From Sordariomycetes sp. S80-01Y (Eukaryota > Ascomycota > Sordariomycetes): 64,000 nucleotides of DNA. Location: NCBI GenBank assembly GCA_037042185.1, contig JAXQJY010000030.1, forward strand, positions 620,001 to 684,000. The letters are read 5' to 3'. Below, piece by piece: positions 12,437 through 23,500 of this stretch (position 1 is its first letter; every line of letters starts with the position of its first letter). Made by a program: the position numbers and the translations under genes. A model generated the notes under the pieces. That model made no database searches, was not told the DNA's origin, and was given only the letters and a program-made list of their open reading frames with translations.

Positions 12437-13668
12437 ACGCGCCACATCGCATTTGAGGCTTTTCGAAGCGCGCGATGCGTGTTCTTGTTTTACGCAATTG
12501 TACAGTGCTTTTTTTACTGTTGAAGAGATGGATTGCAGGCGCGATCGGTGCAGCGCGGCCCCCATCTCTCAACGTGTTTTACGATGATGATGACGCCACT
12601 GGATGAGAACCGAAGGACCCAAGACTGGAGATGCGGACCTCGTGCAGTGGATGCTCACGGCGATGCTCGGCACTCCAGGCCTCAGACCTGTTGATCTGCT
12701 TGGGCACCTTTTAAACTGGACGATACTCCACGGAATGTCTCCAAATTGACGACGAATGACGCTTTCACGACTTTACGTCTAGACAGCAGCTACACCGGCT
12801 TTTCAATGTACTCACCCACGATGGTCGCGGAGCACGTCAGACGGATTAAGACAAGACTGTATCGGCAACGACAACATGCAGTCTTCTGAGCATATTTATT
12901 CCCCAGGCGTGCGGAGACGACCTTGACGAATTTCCCAAGAGTCCCGATTTGTTAATAGCGGCGAGGCGGGAACGATGCGATGCGGCTGAGCGAGATCCCG
13001 CAGCGGAAGTGGAAAGAGAGAACATTGGGGTAACACCGGGGAAGGGTTCGAAAAAAAAGGTGCACTTTGAAGATATGTTTTGGATGCACAATGAGTTTCA
13101 TTTTGTTCTACCCTTCAGCCTTTCCCCTCGTCTGGGCTGGATTCCGGGACTTTCTTGTCTTTACCCATTTTGGGGAAGGGGAAAGGGGTCTCTAGGCTGT
13201 GGAAGGGTCGACATCTCCATCCCAGCTGGAGACTGGGACGGCGTTGCGGATAGCATTGGTTTTAGTGCTTTGGATATTTGAAATTGCGACTTCGTCTTGT
13301 TGGGAGGTTCTTGCATATCTGGCAGGTAGAGTGAAGAGAGGCTGAACCGATGAGGTGAGCTACAAGTAATCGAGTTGTGTTTTGCTGTTCAAGCCCGTGG
13401 AGTCCACCCGAGGCCCTGAGTGCATGTCCGTGACGAGAGACCATGTCGGTCGAGTCAGTGATCGATGTCTATAGGCCAGGCAAAACTAAGGGGCCGACTC
13501 GTTGCTGATTAATGACTGGTTGGGGGCGCAAATCGGGACTTCTCTCCCGAAAAACACGTGGGCCCTGTGGAGAGTCCGGTCCGCGTTATCAACGTCACTC
13601 CGAATCTCCATACCTCCCCACCCGGCAACTATAAGACGAATTCATGCTTTCGTCACATTCCGCCCACG
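12437..13668. other. Intergenic between Pin4-like and dehydrogenase genes
   Basis: No gene supported. The first part is probably the 3' UTR of the RNA-binding gene. Close to the dehydrogenase start there is an E-box-like CACGTG at about 13554-13559, roughly 110 bp upstream of its ATG; its role is unknown. Confidence 0.4.
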
Positions 13669-14891
13669 ATGCGCATTCTCTCATCACTAAACCCCTTTGG
13701 CTCGTCCAAGACAGAGACGGTCGACATGACGGGCAAGAACTTCAAGCAGTGGACCACGGCGCAGGATGGCGTCGATAAGCTTAAAATGGAGGAGGTGGGG
13801 GTGCCGGAGGTGAAGGACGGCGAGGTGCTGGTCAAGATTGCGGCTGTCAGCCTCAACTACAGGGATACCGAAGGTATGGTGGTCTAACCCCCCCTCAAAT
13901 GCCTCCGGCCGAGAGCAGATGCGCTGACGGTGGCGGCTCAACAGTTGTCAAGGGCGACTACGGCCATCACAAGTCCCTCACGCAGGCCGCCTCGCTGGTG
14001 CCCTGCTCAGACATGGTCGGGACGATTGTCACGTCCAAGTCGGATCGGTTCAAGGAAGGCGCACGCGTTCTGTCCATCTTCAACCAGTCTCACATCTCCG
14101 GCCAGATCAAGGAGTCAGATCTCGCCACCGGGCTGGGCCTCCCGCTGCCGGGAGTCCTCGCCGAGTACCGCGTCTTCCCCGCTGAGGGTCTCGTCGCCTG
14201 CCCCGAGTACCTGGCTGACGAGGAGGCCTGCACCCTGCCCATCGCCGCGGTCACGGCCTGGACGTCCATCAACGGCTTCCGCACCGTGGGCGAGTACCTG
14301 GACGTCTCGTCGCAGAAGGACGGCAAGAAGCCCACGCTGCTCGTGCAGGGCACGGGCGGCGTCAGCGTTGCGGGTCTGCAGATCGCGTCGGCGGCGGGCC
14401 TCAACACCATCGTCACGTCCAGCTCCGACGACAAGCTGGAGCGGGCCAAGAAGGACCTCGGCGCGGGCGGCGCCATCAACTACCGCACGCACTGGGAGTG
14501 GCAGGACGAGGTGCTCAAGTCGACGAGCGGCGCCGGGGCCGACATCATATTCGAGACGGGGGGCAGCAAGACGCTGCGCAAGTCCTTCGACTGCGTCGCC
14601 TTTGGCGGCCTCATCAGCTGCATCGGCTACCTCAGCGGCAAGGAGGACGAGCACGAGCCGGAGCTGAACCGGCTCAACGTGAACGTGCTGGCCCTGAGGA
14701 GGAACGTCACCCTCAAGGGCATCCTGAACGGCAGCCGCGAGCGGTTCGAGGAGATGCTGGGCTTTTACGAGAAGAAGAAGATCAAGCCCATCGTGGGCAA
14801 GACGTTCAAGTTCGGCGACGCCAAGGATGCCTTCAAGTATCTGGAGGAGGGCAAGCACTTTGGAAAGGTTGTGATCAAGGTCTCTGGATAG
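13669..14891 (+). CDS. NAD(P)-dependent medium-chain alcohol dehydrogenase/quinone reductase-like
   Basis: Two exons, 13669-13873 and 13945-14891 (71-nt intron, GTATGG..ACAG); 383 residues. The junction restores SLNYRDTEVVKGDYG, the conserved entry to the GroES-like fold of MDR enzymes. The Rossmann motif VQGTGGVSVAGLQIA lies at about residues 202-216, followed by DKLERAKKDLGAGGAINY and GADIIFETGG. The zinc-binding cysteine set and GHE motif of true alcohol dehydrogenases are not seen, so the enzyme is closer to the zinc-independent alcohol dehydrogenase-like/quinone oxidoreductase branch. Substrate unknown. The ATG at 13669 gives MRILSSLNPFG; a second possible start is 54 bp downstream. High GC at third positions produces a long open antisense frame, which I reject. 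Confidence 0.88.
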
Positions 14892-16260
14892 ACGAGTGAA
14901 GCCTGGGATGAGCGTCCAAAATAGAATATGAGTCCTGCATTTCAAATTTCCCGAGTTTGAGCTATGACTGCAGTGTCAGATAAAGGTGTGCCCAGCAGCT
15001 ATTCTTTCATTCGCACCGCAGCGGCCGTTGATCGCCCAACGAGGCCGGCAGCCGTCGTACCAACCAATCGCCGAGTATGCGCGAGACTTGTCTGTTTTTG
15101 TCCACAATTATGAAGACGAGCTTTCAGAGGAAGCGGCCCACATAACAGACAGCAATTACAGACTTTGCGGACCCTTCGTCTAGCCTGTAGTCCTGCAGGG
15201 GTGTGCTGGCAGGGCAGACATCCATCCCCACGTAGCAACAGCCTCCTGTACCCACCCTCGAGGTTGTCTCTGATCAGCTGAAGTTTAAAAGTCTATTTTC
15301 GAGTCAAATAGTCTATGTAACAGCCGTCCCGATCTGCCCAGTAACGCAAGCGGGTGCGGCTCCAAGACAGCGAGCCTGATCGCGGCCGCCTGCAGGAGGC
15401 CAAGGGGGGGCGCTTAAACACCACGGATGCCCGACCCTATCCGCGGCGAGCGTCGGATCTTCGCCCACTCACTGACTTCTAGCCGACTGACCGACCACTT
15501 CCCAACGTGCATAGATGAAGGAGCATTGTGGCGTTTTTTTCCTCCCTCACGCTGCACCCGAGTGCGGAAATCCCATCCCACTCGCCATGGACCGGGGTCC
15601 GGGGTTGGGTCACGCGGCTGTTTGGCAGATATTCAGAAATAGGTGCCGCGGCCATACTAAGAGCGCCACAGCGGCAATTCGATAGCCTTCTGGTGGTACA
15701 GACGCGATGAGGGGGGATGGGTTCCTGCATTGCTGCTTGTCAACCCTTTTCCTACCGATTATCGCAGATGGTCTGTTTATTGGGAAGTGCCGTGTCGGTC
15801 AGTGAGTGACCTGGACAACCCTAACCAGCTCACACAGCGTCGGCAGTTACCAGGGGCGTCAGAGTGCGGAATGACACCGCAGTTCCTGGTCTGGTCACCC
15901 GTCACTGGAAACCCTAGCAAGCAGCTATATACCGCGGAGCGTAGCATTCTTCCCTTCTACATGCCGCGCTTGCAAACCCCTGGCCGACTACCCTTGTCCC
16001 CCAAGGTGCGGCTGAGCCCGTCCCACCCCCTTTGGGCTAACATAGCGCTTTCATTGTATCGTGGGAAAGATGCCCCCTTGAATACCATGCAGTTTGGGAA
16101 GCAGGCCTTGCTTTTCAGCTGGGATCGAGGCTGCCGCCGCTGATTGGACTCCATTAAGCCACCGGCGGAAAAGGATAGCAGGGGAACCGCGAGGCGCTTA
16201 GCACGGCGTTCTACGCGTAGGAAGGGGAGAGAACAAGGGGCCGCTTGTAAGTGAGAGAGA
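14892..16260. other. Intergenic between dehydrogenase and CFEM-like genes
   Basis: No gene supported. Several short frames overlap on both strands without recognisable motifs. The right end is the promoter side of the CFEM-like gene. Confidence 0.45.
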
Positions 16261-16263
16261 GCG

Positions 16264-16271
16264 ATATATAG
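16264..16271 (+). promoter_or_regulatory. TATA-like box of the CFEM-like gene
   Basis: ATATATAG lies about 110 bp upstream of the ATG at 16379 and is followed by a CT-rich leader, the usual arrangement for a strongly expressed secreted-protein gene in these fungi. Confidence 0.4.
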
Positions 16272-16378
16272 GTACTCAGGTCGGATACTGCCCGACATCT
16301 GTTTCTCTTACAGACTGACACACTCTTCTGCCTCGATTCACACTCTCGCAAAAGCTGCCGCCGTCAACAGTCGTCAAC

Positions 16379-17086
16379 ATGGCCACCAAGCTCCTCCCTC
16401 TCCTGCTGCTCGCGCACCCCTCGCTCGGGCAGACCGTGACCATCACGCAGGACATCCCCTTCACGGGCCACGACTGCGTGGAGGACTGCCTCTACCGGCC
16501 CTACGCCGCCCCGATCGACCTGGGCGACGCCCTCGAGTGCGGACCACCCTACGAGGAGGACTGCTACTGCGTGACGGCCGCGCCGCAGGCCACCATCGTG
16601 TCGCGCCACATCAACGACTGCGCCTCGGAGAGCTGCAGCCGCGGCGACCTGACCAAGGACATCGAGAGCATGAAGTACTACTACGCCGGCTACTGCGTCG
16701 AGAACGGCTACACGGCCGACCTCATCGAGGAGTGGTACAGCAGCGCCGAGGTCGCCGAGACGGACAGCGTCACCGACGAAGACGCCGCCACGACCCAGAC
16801 CAGCGAAGGTGAGACGACGGCCACGACGGCCACCTCGACGACGGAGGAGGAGGAGGAGAGCACCAGCACAGAGGAGGCCAGCTCTACCGAGGAGACGGAG
16901 ACGGTTGCTGCCAGCACCAGGACCAGCGTTGTAACTCAGACTGCCGGTAGTGACGAGGATGAGGGTGGAAGGGGCCTCCCCGATTTTGACTTCGAGGGCG
17001 ATGACGAGGATGGTGCGAGCATGTCGAGGGGCGAGATGGCGTTGCTGGGCCTGGTTCCTGTCGTTGCGCTGTTGCAGTGGGCATAG
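16379..17086 (+). CDS. CFEM-like protein, read-through isoform with GPI-type tail
   Basis: If the intron is retained the frame stays open to 17086 and gives 235 residues with the same signal peptide and CFEM-like domain. The C-terminus is then an acidic linker, a small-residue patch (DGASMS) and the hydrophobic end MALLGLVPVVALLQWA, which looks like a GPI-attachment signal. GPI anchoring is common for CFEM proteins. The form may be the main product, with the transmembrane exon either alternative or a separate coding remnant. RNA reads across 16947-17166 would settle it. Confidence 0.6.
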   Translation: MATKLLPLLLLAHPSLGQTVTITQDIPFTGHDCVEDCLYRPYAAPIDLGDALECGPPYEEDCYCVTAAPQATIVSRHINDCASESCSRGDLTKDIESMKYYYAGYCVENGYTADLIEEWYSSAEVAETDSVTDEDAATTQTSEGETTATTATSTTEEEEESTSTEEASSTEETETVAASTRTSVVTQTAGSDEDEGGRGLPDFDFEGDDEDGASMSRGEMALLGLVPVVALLQWA

Positions 17087-17678
17087 ATGATGTCGGATCG
17101 CGCAGATAGCCTCCCAACTTTTCTTTCCTCTGGGGATCAATGCTGATTTTTCTTCCGTCTCCGTAGATGGCGTCGTCGATGTCACTTCCACCGTATGGAT
17201 CAATTCTGAAGGCTCGCAAGTCGTCAACCCGCCCGGCGGCTCAGGCAGCGACGACGGCGGCTCAGGGGTCAACGTCGTCGCCCTGGGCGTCGGCCTCGGC
17301 GTGGGGATACCGCTCGTCCTCGCTGGCCTCGGCGTAGGGATCTGGCTGTGTCTGCGCCAGCGAAGGAGAAGCCAACAGGCTCTCGTCCACGACCCTGCGG
17401 CTCCGTCACCGCATCACCCTCAGTCGCCGCCGCCAGAGCATCCCTCGCCGCCGTACGCGGCCGTGTCCCCCGTCCTCCAGACCGAGAAGCAGGAGCTCCA
17501 TGGGGTCAACGTCACCCGTGAGATCTACGGGACCGAGATCCACCCCCTGCCGGACAACTCGCCGAGTCCCCCCGTCGCGCTGGAAGGCCGGTATGAGATG
17601 CCGGGAGAGAGCCGGCCGCAGGAGATGGACGCATCGAGATATAAGTCGCCGTATAATCCCTCGGGTAACTGGACATAG
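16379..17678 (+). CDS. CFEM-like surface protein, transmembrane isoform
   Basis: Spliced model 16379-16946 plus 17167-17678 (220-nt intron, GTAGTG donor, CTGAT branch site about 27 nt before CCGTAG); 359 residues. A signal peptide (about 1-18) is followed by eight cysteines at about residues 33-115. Their pattern begins C-x3-C and includes CYC, and fits the CFEM eight-cysteine domain of fungal surface proteins. A Thr/Ser/Glu-rich stalk follows. The downstream exon supplies TADGVVDVTSTVWIN and then a clear membrane segment at about 225-250, a basic stop-transfer RQRRR and a proline-rich cytoplasmic tail. An earlier, more canonical donor (GTGAGA at 16809) is also in frame and would give 313 residues. 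The domain and membrane helix are visible; any role in heme/iron uptake, wall sensing or host contact is only family knowledge. It ends 164 bp from the convergent PAP2 gene. Confidence 0.7.
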
Positions 17679-17842
17679 ATCGGAGCGGAGATTTTGCAGT
17701 TGATTAAGATTAAGTTTGTTGTCGGCCCTCATTCGCGTCGGCTCAGGATCCTTAGAGACCCGGTGTGCCAAAGTGTTACCCCTGATCTCCGTATGTGACA
17801 GCTCTTCTTTTCGTCTCCCCAAGGCCAAAAAAAAACACCAAA

Positions 17843-19094
17843 CTAATCCTCTCTTTTCCAGTAATCTTCTTCCTCGTCACCAATGCTCAATGGGTCCACG
17901 GTCCTGATATCCATCCTCGTCCAAAACGGCCTGAAAGCCTTCAGCTCATACTTGTGCAGCTTGCCCATCCAATGCGCCAACCTCCAGCCCAGCGCCGGGA
18001 TGCACGCCCCGACGACGGCGTCCATCACGAAGTGGTTCGCGGTCGCGACAATGGTCACCAGCATGGCAGCGGGCCACAGCAGACCCAGCCACCTCACCAG
18101 CCGATGGGGCGCAAACCTGAAGAGGCAGACGGCGAAGAACAGCGCCGTGCCGAAGTGCAGGCTGGGCATGGCGGCGATGGTCAGCTGGAAGCGGTTGTTG
18201 GTCCACGCGTTGTCGTGCGTGCTGAGCTTCTTGTGCAGGACGTCGACGAAGCCGTACTCGGTCGGCAGCAGCCTCGGGGGCGAGCAGCGCCAGGCGGTCA
18301 CAACGATAAAGGCGATGGCGTTGTCCATGGCTATGGTCCTGCGGATGCGGTAGAAGACGGAGCGCGGCATGCATGTGTAGCAGTAGACGATGAAGGCCAC
18401 GCCGACGCAGATGTGCGAGTAGTAGATGCGCGCGAGAAGCAGCATCCAGTCGGGGTAGTAGGTTAGCATGTGCCGCTGAAAGGAGAGCTCGATGTCAATG
18501 CCGAGGTGCGACTCGAGTGAGAGGATCTGGATGGCGTGCGTGCGTGCGAGATCGAAGACGGACTGGTTGCCGGCGATGAGACGTGCTGACGAGGCGCGCA
18601 GCAGTTGATAGACCCTGCGTTACCAATCAGCCATGCCATTCGTCCTATCATACCAGGTGTCTTACCAGTACGTCAAGTTCCAGTACCAGATCTCAGGCAG
18701 GAAGGGGTACTTATTCCAAAACCGACTCAGCAAATCCCAGACCAGGGGTAGTTGCCTTCGCCCGGGATCGCTGACTTCTCTGAACCTGGCATCGAGGACC
18801 GGCTTCAGGGGAGGTGAGCCAGACGAAGACGAAGACGAGTTGCCAGAGGTCGACTGGCCGTCATATTGGTAGAAGTCAGCGCGCTCGTCCTCGACAGTAA
18901 GAGATCGGCTCTCAAGGTCCCGACGGAAAACACGATCGCCGGAAGAAGCGCGCCGACGATTGATGAGGCAGCCGAGGGTGAAGATGCCCACGATCACTAG
19001 GGGGCCATGGTCAGCAAGAGGAAGTCGTCCCAGCACGCTCAGGCATTGGACACGTACCGACTGGCTCTACCACAGCCTTGGGAATAGAAGCCAT
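17843..19094 (-). CDS. PAP2-superfamily integral membrane protein
   Basis: Three exons on the minus strand: 19094-19058, 18996-18666 and 18614-17843; introns of 61 and 51 nt; 379 residues. The first exon encodes only MASIPKAVVEPV. The second begins with a short membrane segment (IVGIFTLGCLI) and a Ser-rich linker. The third holds several hydrophobic helices with PSLHFG at about 273-278 and NHFVMD at 316-321. These match the SGH-like and SRxxxxxHxxxD-like parts of the PAP2_3 group (phosphatidic-acid-phosphatase/inositol-phosphorylceramide-synthase-like). The histidines and the aspartate would form the phosphotransfer site; the lipid substrate is not known. It converges on the CFEM-like gene with 164 bp between stops. 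Confidence 0.85.
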
Positions 19095-19460
19095 CGTTGG
19101 GGGTGAAGTCAATCTCTAAGGAACAAGACAAACAAGGAAATGGAAGTAAATGAAAATGAAGGAAAGCAGCGTCTCGCAATTGGGGAATTAATTCCAATTC
19201 TATCGACAAGCCGGCGATCCGAAGCGTCTAAGAAAAAGCGAAGGGCAGCAGTGCGCAAGCAGACAAGGAATGAAGGTCCACGATGGGACCAGGAACCAGG
19301 AAGTTGAAAAGATGAATACGACGCTCTTTAAGGTTTTCCCACAGACCCTAATGATTCCAAGGTTTCTCCGCGTCGTGCGACCGTCTGTCTGACTGGGTGG
19401 CTGCCTCCCTTAAAGTTCCAGCTCAACGTGTCGTCTCACTTTGGCCTTAAGCTGTGCTGC

Positions 19461-19495
19461 CCTACCCTACCTTACCTTACCTTACCTCACCTTAG
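19461..19495 (+). repeat. CCTAC/CTTAC pentanucleotide tandem repeat
   Basis: About seven near-identical 5-nt units (CCTAC, CTTAC, CTCAC variants) in tandem, roughly 370 bp upstream of the PAP2-family start. It is not the TTAGGG telomere repeat. It may be a simple microsatellite or promoter element. Confidence 0.7.
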
Positions 19496-20091
19496 CTGAG
19501 ATAACCCCCTCACAATAACAACATGCGTCTCCTCAGCTGACGTCCGCCCGCCCAGCTTTGCCCAGCTCTGCGGTTCCTCGCACGGAATACTTCAGGGAGG
19601 TGGGCAATTAGGCCCGTGCTTCTTGGCTATCCGAACGATCCGATCCAATTGCTCCCAGTGCCGCGCCAGGGACCACATCGACCACATCGGCCTTGACCCA
19701 ACCCCGGATGCCCCGAGCCCTTGACGCCCTCAAGTTCCCTTGTGCCCCTCGACACCACCGGCACAGCCCCTGTTGTGTCACCTCGGCTCACTATCGATAG
19801 GGGACACGCTATCGCTGTGTCAGGAAGCGCGTCGCGTGTCCACCCCACATCGTGTGGATCGTGTGAGGTGCGAGCACCTACAGTACAACACGCTCGGTAT
19901 GTCGTACGCATACCGATTAGTACTGACTTCTGCCCAAGTCTGGCCAAGTGGCTTGCTCTTAGCGGGACCGCGCGGCACTGTCCAGAAGCTATCTAGGCTT
20001 GGGGGCTTGGGGTCGTGGCGGGTGCCGCGCTTCCGAAACTACGCATTCGATGTGCACACGACGAGCTTGGCTGGCTGAGGAGAACATTGAT

Positions 20092-20104
20092 GGGGGGGGG
20101 GGGG
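20092..20104 (+). repeat. Poly-G run (13 G)
   Basis: Thirteen consecutive G residues; a homopolymer whose exact length may be uncertain in assembly. Confidence 0.8.
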
Positions 20105-20526
20105 ATGACGACGTGGGCGGGAAAATCAAAACTCCATCCAGACACGAGTATCTACACTAGACGCACAACATACAACCCCTCGACTGCCTTATATGCAGCC
20201 CTTCCATGACCTGGGGCTCCCTCTCATGCACGTCAGCTCGGTAAGCCAACGCAAGAAAGGGGCACAGCAGAGCCTCCTCGGAAACATCATTATGTACTCG
20301 TCGTCCAATGCCCAAAAGCCAAGCCAACGCGAAACCAAACACGCCATGCAATGTCCCTTGATATGATGTACATCATTCAGTCATCAACCGAGGGCCTCTG
20401 CGACCCTTGGTGTTCCATGCTCTCGGGCTACCGTGGCCCCAGTGCAGTCCAAAGATAGATAGACAGACACCGCAGTATATCGCCAGACTCCGGATGCAAC
20501 AATGCTGCAAGCAAATAACGTCGGCC

Positions 20527-23500
20527 TTACTGCTCATACTGCGCAGTGAGGCTTAGAATCTCCTCCGACGTGTGGATGATCCACGAGATTTTACCCTTGT
20601 CAATCTTCTGAAGGAAGGGGTCCAGGGGACGACCGTTGGCTTCGTGGAACAACCTCAGAATGTTGTTCATCTGCTGAATCAGAAGATGCATCGTCTGCGT
20701 AGTGCTTGTAGACACTTGCTTCTCCCATTCCTGCAACTAGTTAGAATCCATCTTGCTTCAAGGTCGGTGATGTACTTACGTGATTGGGCATCTCCTTGCG
20801 GAAGGAGTGGACAGCCATCTCGAGCCAGTCGATCTCCTCACGGAGCTTCTCTTTGGGCTTGACGTTCTTCGATATCGTCGCTATCACAACGAGGAGCATC
20901 AGGGGAGGAAGAGATTCGAACCGACCAGGCGGATAGCGGCTGAGGCACCTCTTGAAAATTGCCTCCTCCTTGCCGCTCTGAATCCACGCGATGATGGCCT
21001 CAGAAGCACGGTTCTCACTAATAGCCTTCTCGATGAGAAGAATGCGCTGATCCAGGTCATGATCGCGCTCGGCCTCGCTCTTGCTCATCTGGTTGGTGTA
21101 GGCGTTCGCAAGAGCGTTGACACTGCTGGTGAGCTGCGAATTCTCGGATCCAGGAGGGCTTCCCAAGTGTTGCGACCCACGATGACTGAATTGAGTGTTG
21201 TAGTGCGGCTGGCTGGGCGCGTAGCTACCTCCATGGCTTTGAGGCGGCTGAGGCGCACCTTGCGAGCGATAGCCTTGGTGGGAGGAATGCGACGCGGGAC
21301 CTCCGTGGGACTGAGGGCCAGGAAGACCAACCTGCCCAGGCAGCTCATGGACCGGGCTCTTCTTAAGCTTCAGGATCTCAGCCTGCAGAGACTCCTGGGA
21401 GGCAGCCATTGTCGAGATCATGTTGGTCAACTGCTGAACAGTGCCCTGCAGCTGGTCGATCTTGTGCGAGTCGGCGGTGCGCTGAGCCTTGAGATGCTCG
21501 TACTGCTCATGCTGCTGTTGGCGGAGATCGGCCAGATTCTGCTGCGAGTTGCGGTTGGCGACCTCCGTAAAGGTGCTCGTGAGGCGCTGGGTTAGCGCAT
21601 TCAACAACTCTTGCTGGACATTGGAAGCAACAGAGGCGCTGACGCGGTCTGCTACGGCGTGGAGGAAGTCGTTCGATCGGAGCGAACGGCTCAGGGAGAC
21701 AGGTAACGCATCCTGAATCTCTTTGTGAATGGCTTTGTTGATGTTGGGCTGCAGCTTGTGGTTCAGCAGGTCTTGCACTGCCTTGCCAGCCTTTTCGCCG
21801 ATAGCAGGGACAACAAGCTCAGTGAACTGGTGGTGGATGAGCGCTTCCAAAACCTTTTGGGTGTTCTCGTTGAGAACTTCCGACACCATGTCAAGCAGCC
21901 TCATTTGGTTTTGGTTGAAGCTCTCCTCGCGAGCCTTGGAGCCCTCGTCAAGTTTACCCTGCAGGTTCTTGAGCGATGACCTGAGTGTATCGGCAAGGTT
22001 GGAGCCAAGGCGAGTTTCCATGCCAGACATAGCACTGTTAAGCGCTTCAGAGGACATGGCACCCGCGTTCGAGACCTTCTCCGCTTTCTGACCTTGAGGA
22101 TTACCGTTGGTCTGGGCATCGTTTGTCTGATTAGCGGCAGCGTTCTTCTTCTTACGCGACTTGCGCTCGGGCTTCTCAGACTGGTTCTCCTTGGCGGACT
22201 GAGCAGGGGTCTCGGACTCCTTGGGCTCGGCCTTTGCCTTCGCAGGGGTGACGGGGTCGGCGGCCGTCTCGAGGGGCTGCGTGGTCTCTTTCGTAGACCT
22301 CACACCACTGCGGGTTTGGGAAGCTTCGGCGCCAACTTCAGAAGGCTGAGGCGTCTTCAGCTTAGCGACAGTCACAACACCCTCACTGACAGCATCGACT
22401 GCAGAGATGACCTTGTTATCCTTGGACCATCCAAGCTCGCGCTGCTTGATCAAGAGACAAGCAACGCCTTTGGAGTGCATCGCGTACAGCTCAAAGAGCG
22501 TGGGCTCGTCGGTCTCCTGCGCCATGGCGGGGCTGGAAAGGATGTCCAAGCTGCGAAGAATACCTCTGTTCTCGAAAGAATACTCGCGGACTCCACTAAT
22601 AACAGCGGTACTATCCGGCTGCGGTATGGAGGAGTCTTGGTTGACGAGGCGTTGGATGTATTCGGCTTGGCTGACGCTCTTGAGATTGTACTTGGGAGCC
22701 GAGAGGTGCGCAAAATATACAGAATTGCGAGTGGGGTGGCCAATGATGATCATACCAGAGGCCGCGTGGTACATGACGCTGCAGACGGCGTCCGACTCTT
22801 TGCTGTGCGGCAGATTGAACTCCTGCACGGGCTTGCCCAAGGCAAGATCCCAAAGCTGCAAGGTGTGGTTTTGCTTCATACCAACAATCATGTACCGAAG
22901 CGCACAACGCTTCTGGTAGGGTCGCTGCTTGTCGAGAAGAATGACCGAGGTTGGCCAGGCCTTCTCGCCCTCTGGCGTGCTAGCCAGCGTCATGAGAGGC
23001 TCCTTGACCTCAAACGAATCGTGCTCGGGCACTGGGTTGCGCGAATCGCAGCCTTCCTTAGGGGCAGTGAGGTCACGGACGTCCCAGAACTTGACCCTGC
23101 CCGACTTGTCCAGGGAAACAACGACTGAGTCGTCCTGACTGAAAGTGAAATCCTTGCCAGCCTTCCCGGTATTGATCTTGAGGGAGCACTGCTGCAGAAG
23201 CCTCTCAGTGTCAACCACGCGGTCGTGGCCAGGTTTGAAGAGGTTGTTCTGAAGTATGTACGAGGGCCAGACGAAGTTGATGGTCTTGCCACGGCCAACA
23301 GCGAAGAACTCTGGGTGGCTAGTGGAGGAGCGGGCGCGGGTCTTGAGAACGCCGCCGGGAGTGTCACCTTCCGACGAAGTCATCGGTGGCAGAGCAAAAC
23401 CGTACTGCTCGAGATGAGTGTCCTCGATGTGGTCCTTCTCGCCGTCCCTGATCTGCACCCAATAGACGGTGCCGCTGATGCCGGTGCCAATGATGGCTTC

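Larger units (their letters stand above)
19095..20526. other. Intergenic between PAP2 gene and Ge-1-like gene
   Basis: Promoter side of the PAP2 gene and 3' side of the decapping-scaffold gene. It contains a CCTTA-type short tandem repeat (19461-19495) and a run of 13 G (20092-20104), listed separately. No gene supported. Confidence 0.5.

Noticed and set aside
14115-14945. 276-residue open frame on the minus strand
   Set aside because: It is antisense to the dehydrogenase gene, rich in L, V, A, D and R as expected from GC3-biased coding DNA, and has no domain.
16364-17272. 302-residue open frame on the minus strand
   Set aside because: Antisense to the CFEM-like gene; caused by its GC bias.
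19455-19500. Possible telomere-like repeat
   Set aside because: Units are five-base CTTAC/CCTAC, not TTAGGG, and lie between ordinary genes.
22094-23128. 344-residue open frame on the plus strand
   Set aside because: Antisense to the Ge-1-like coding region; composition is the mirror of that gene.
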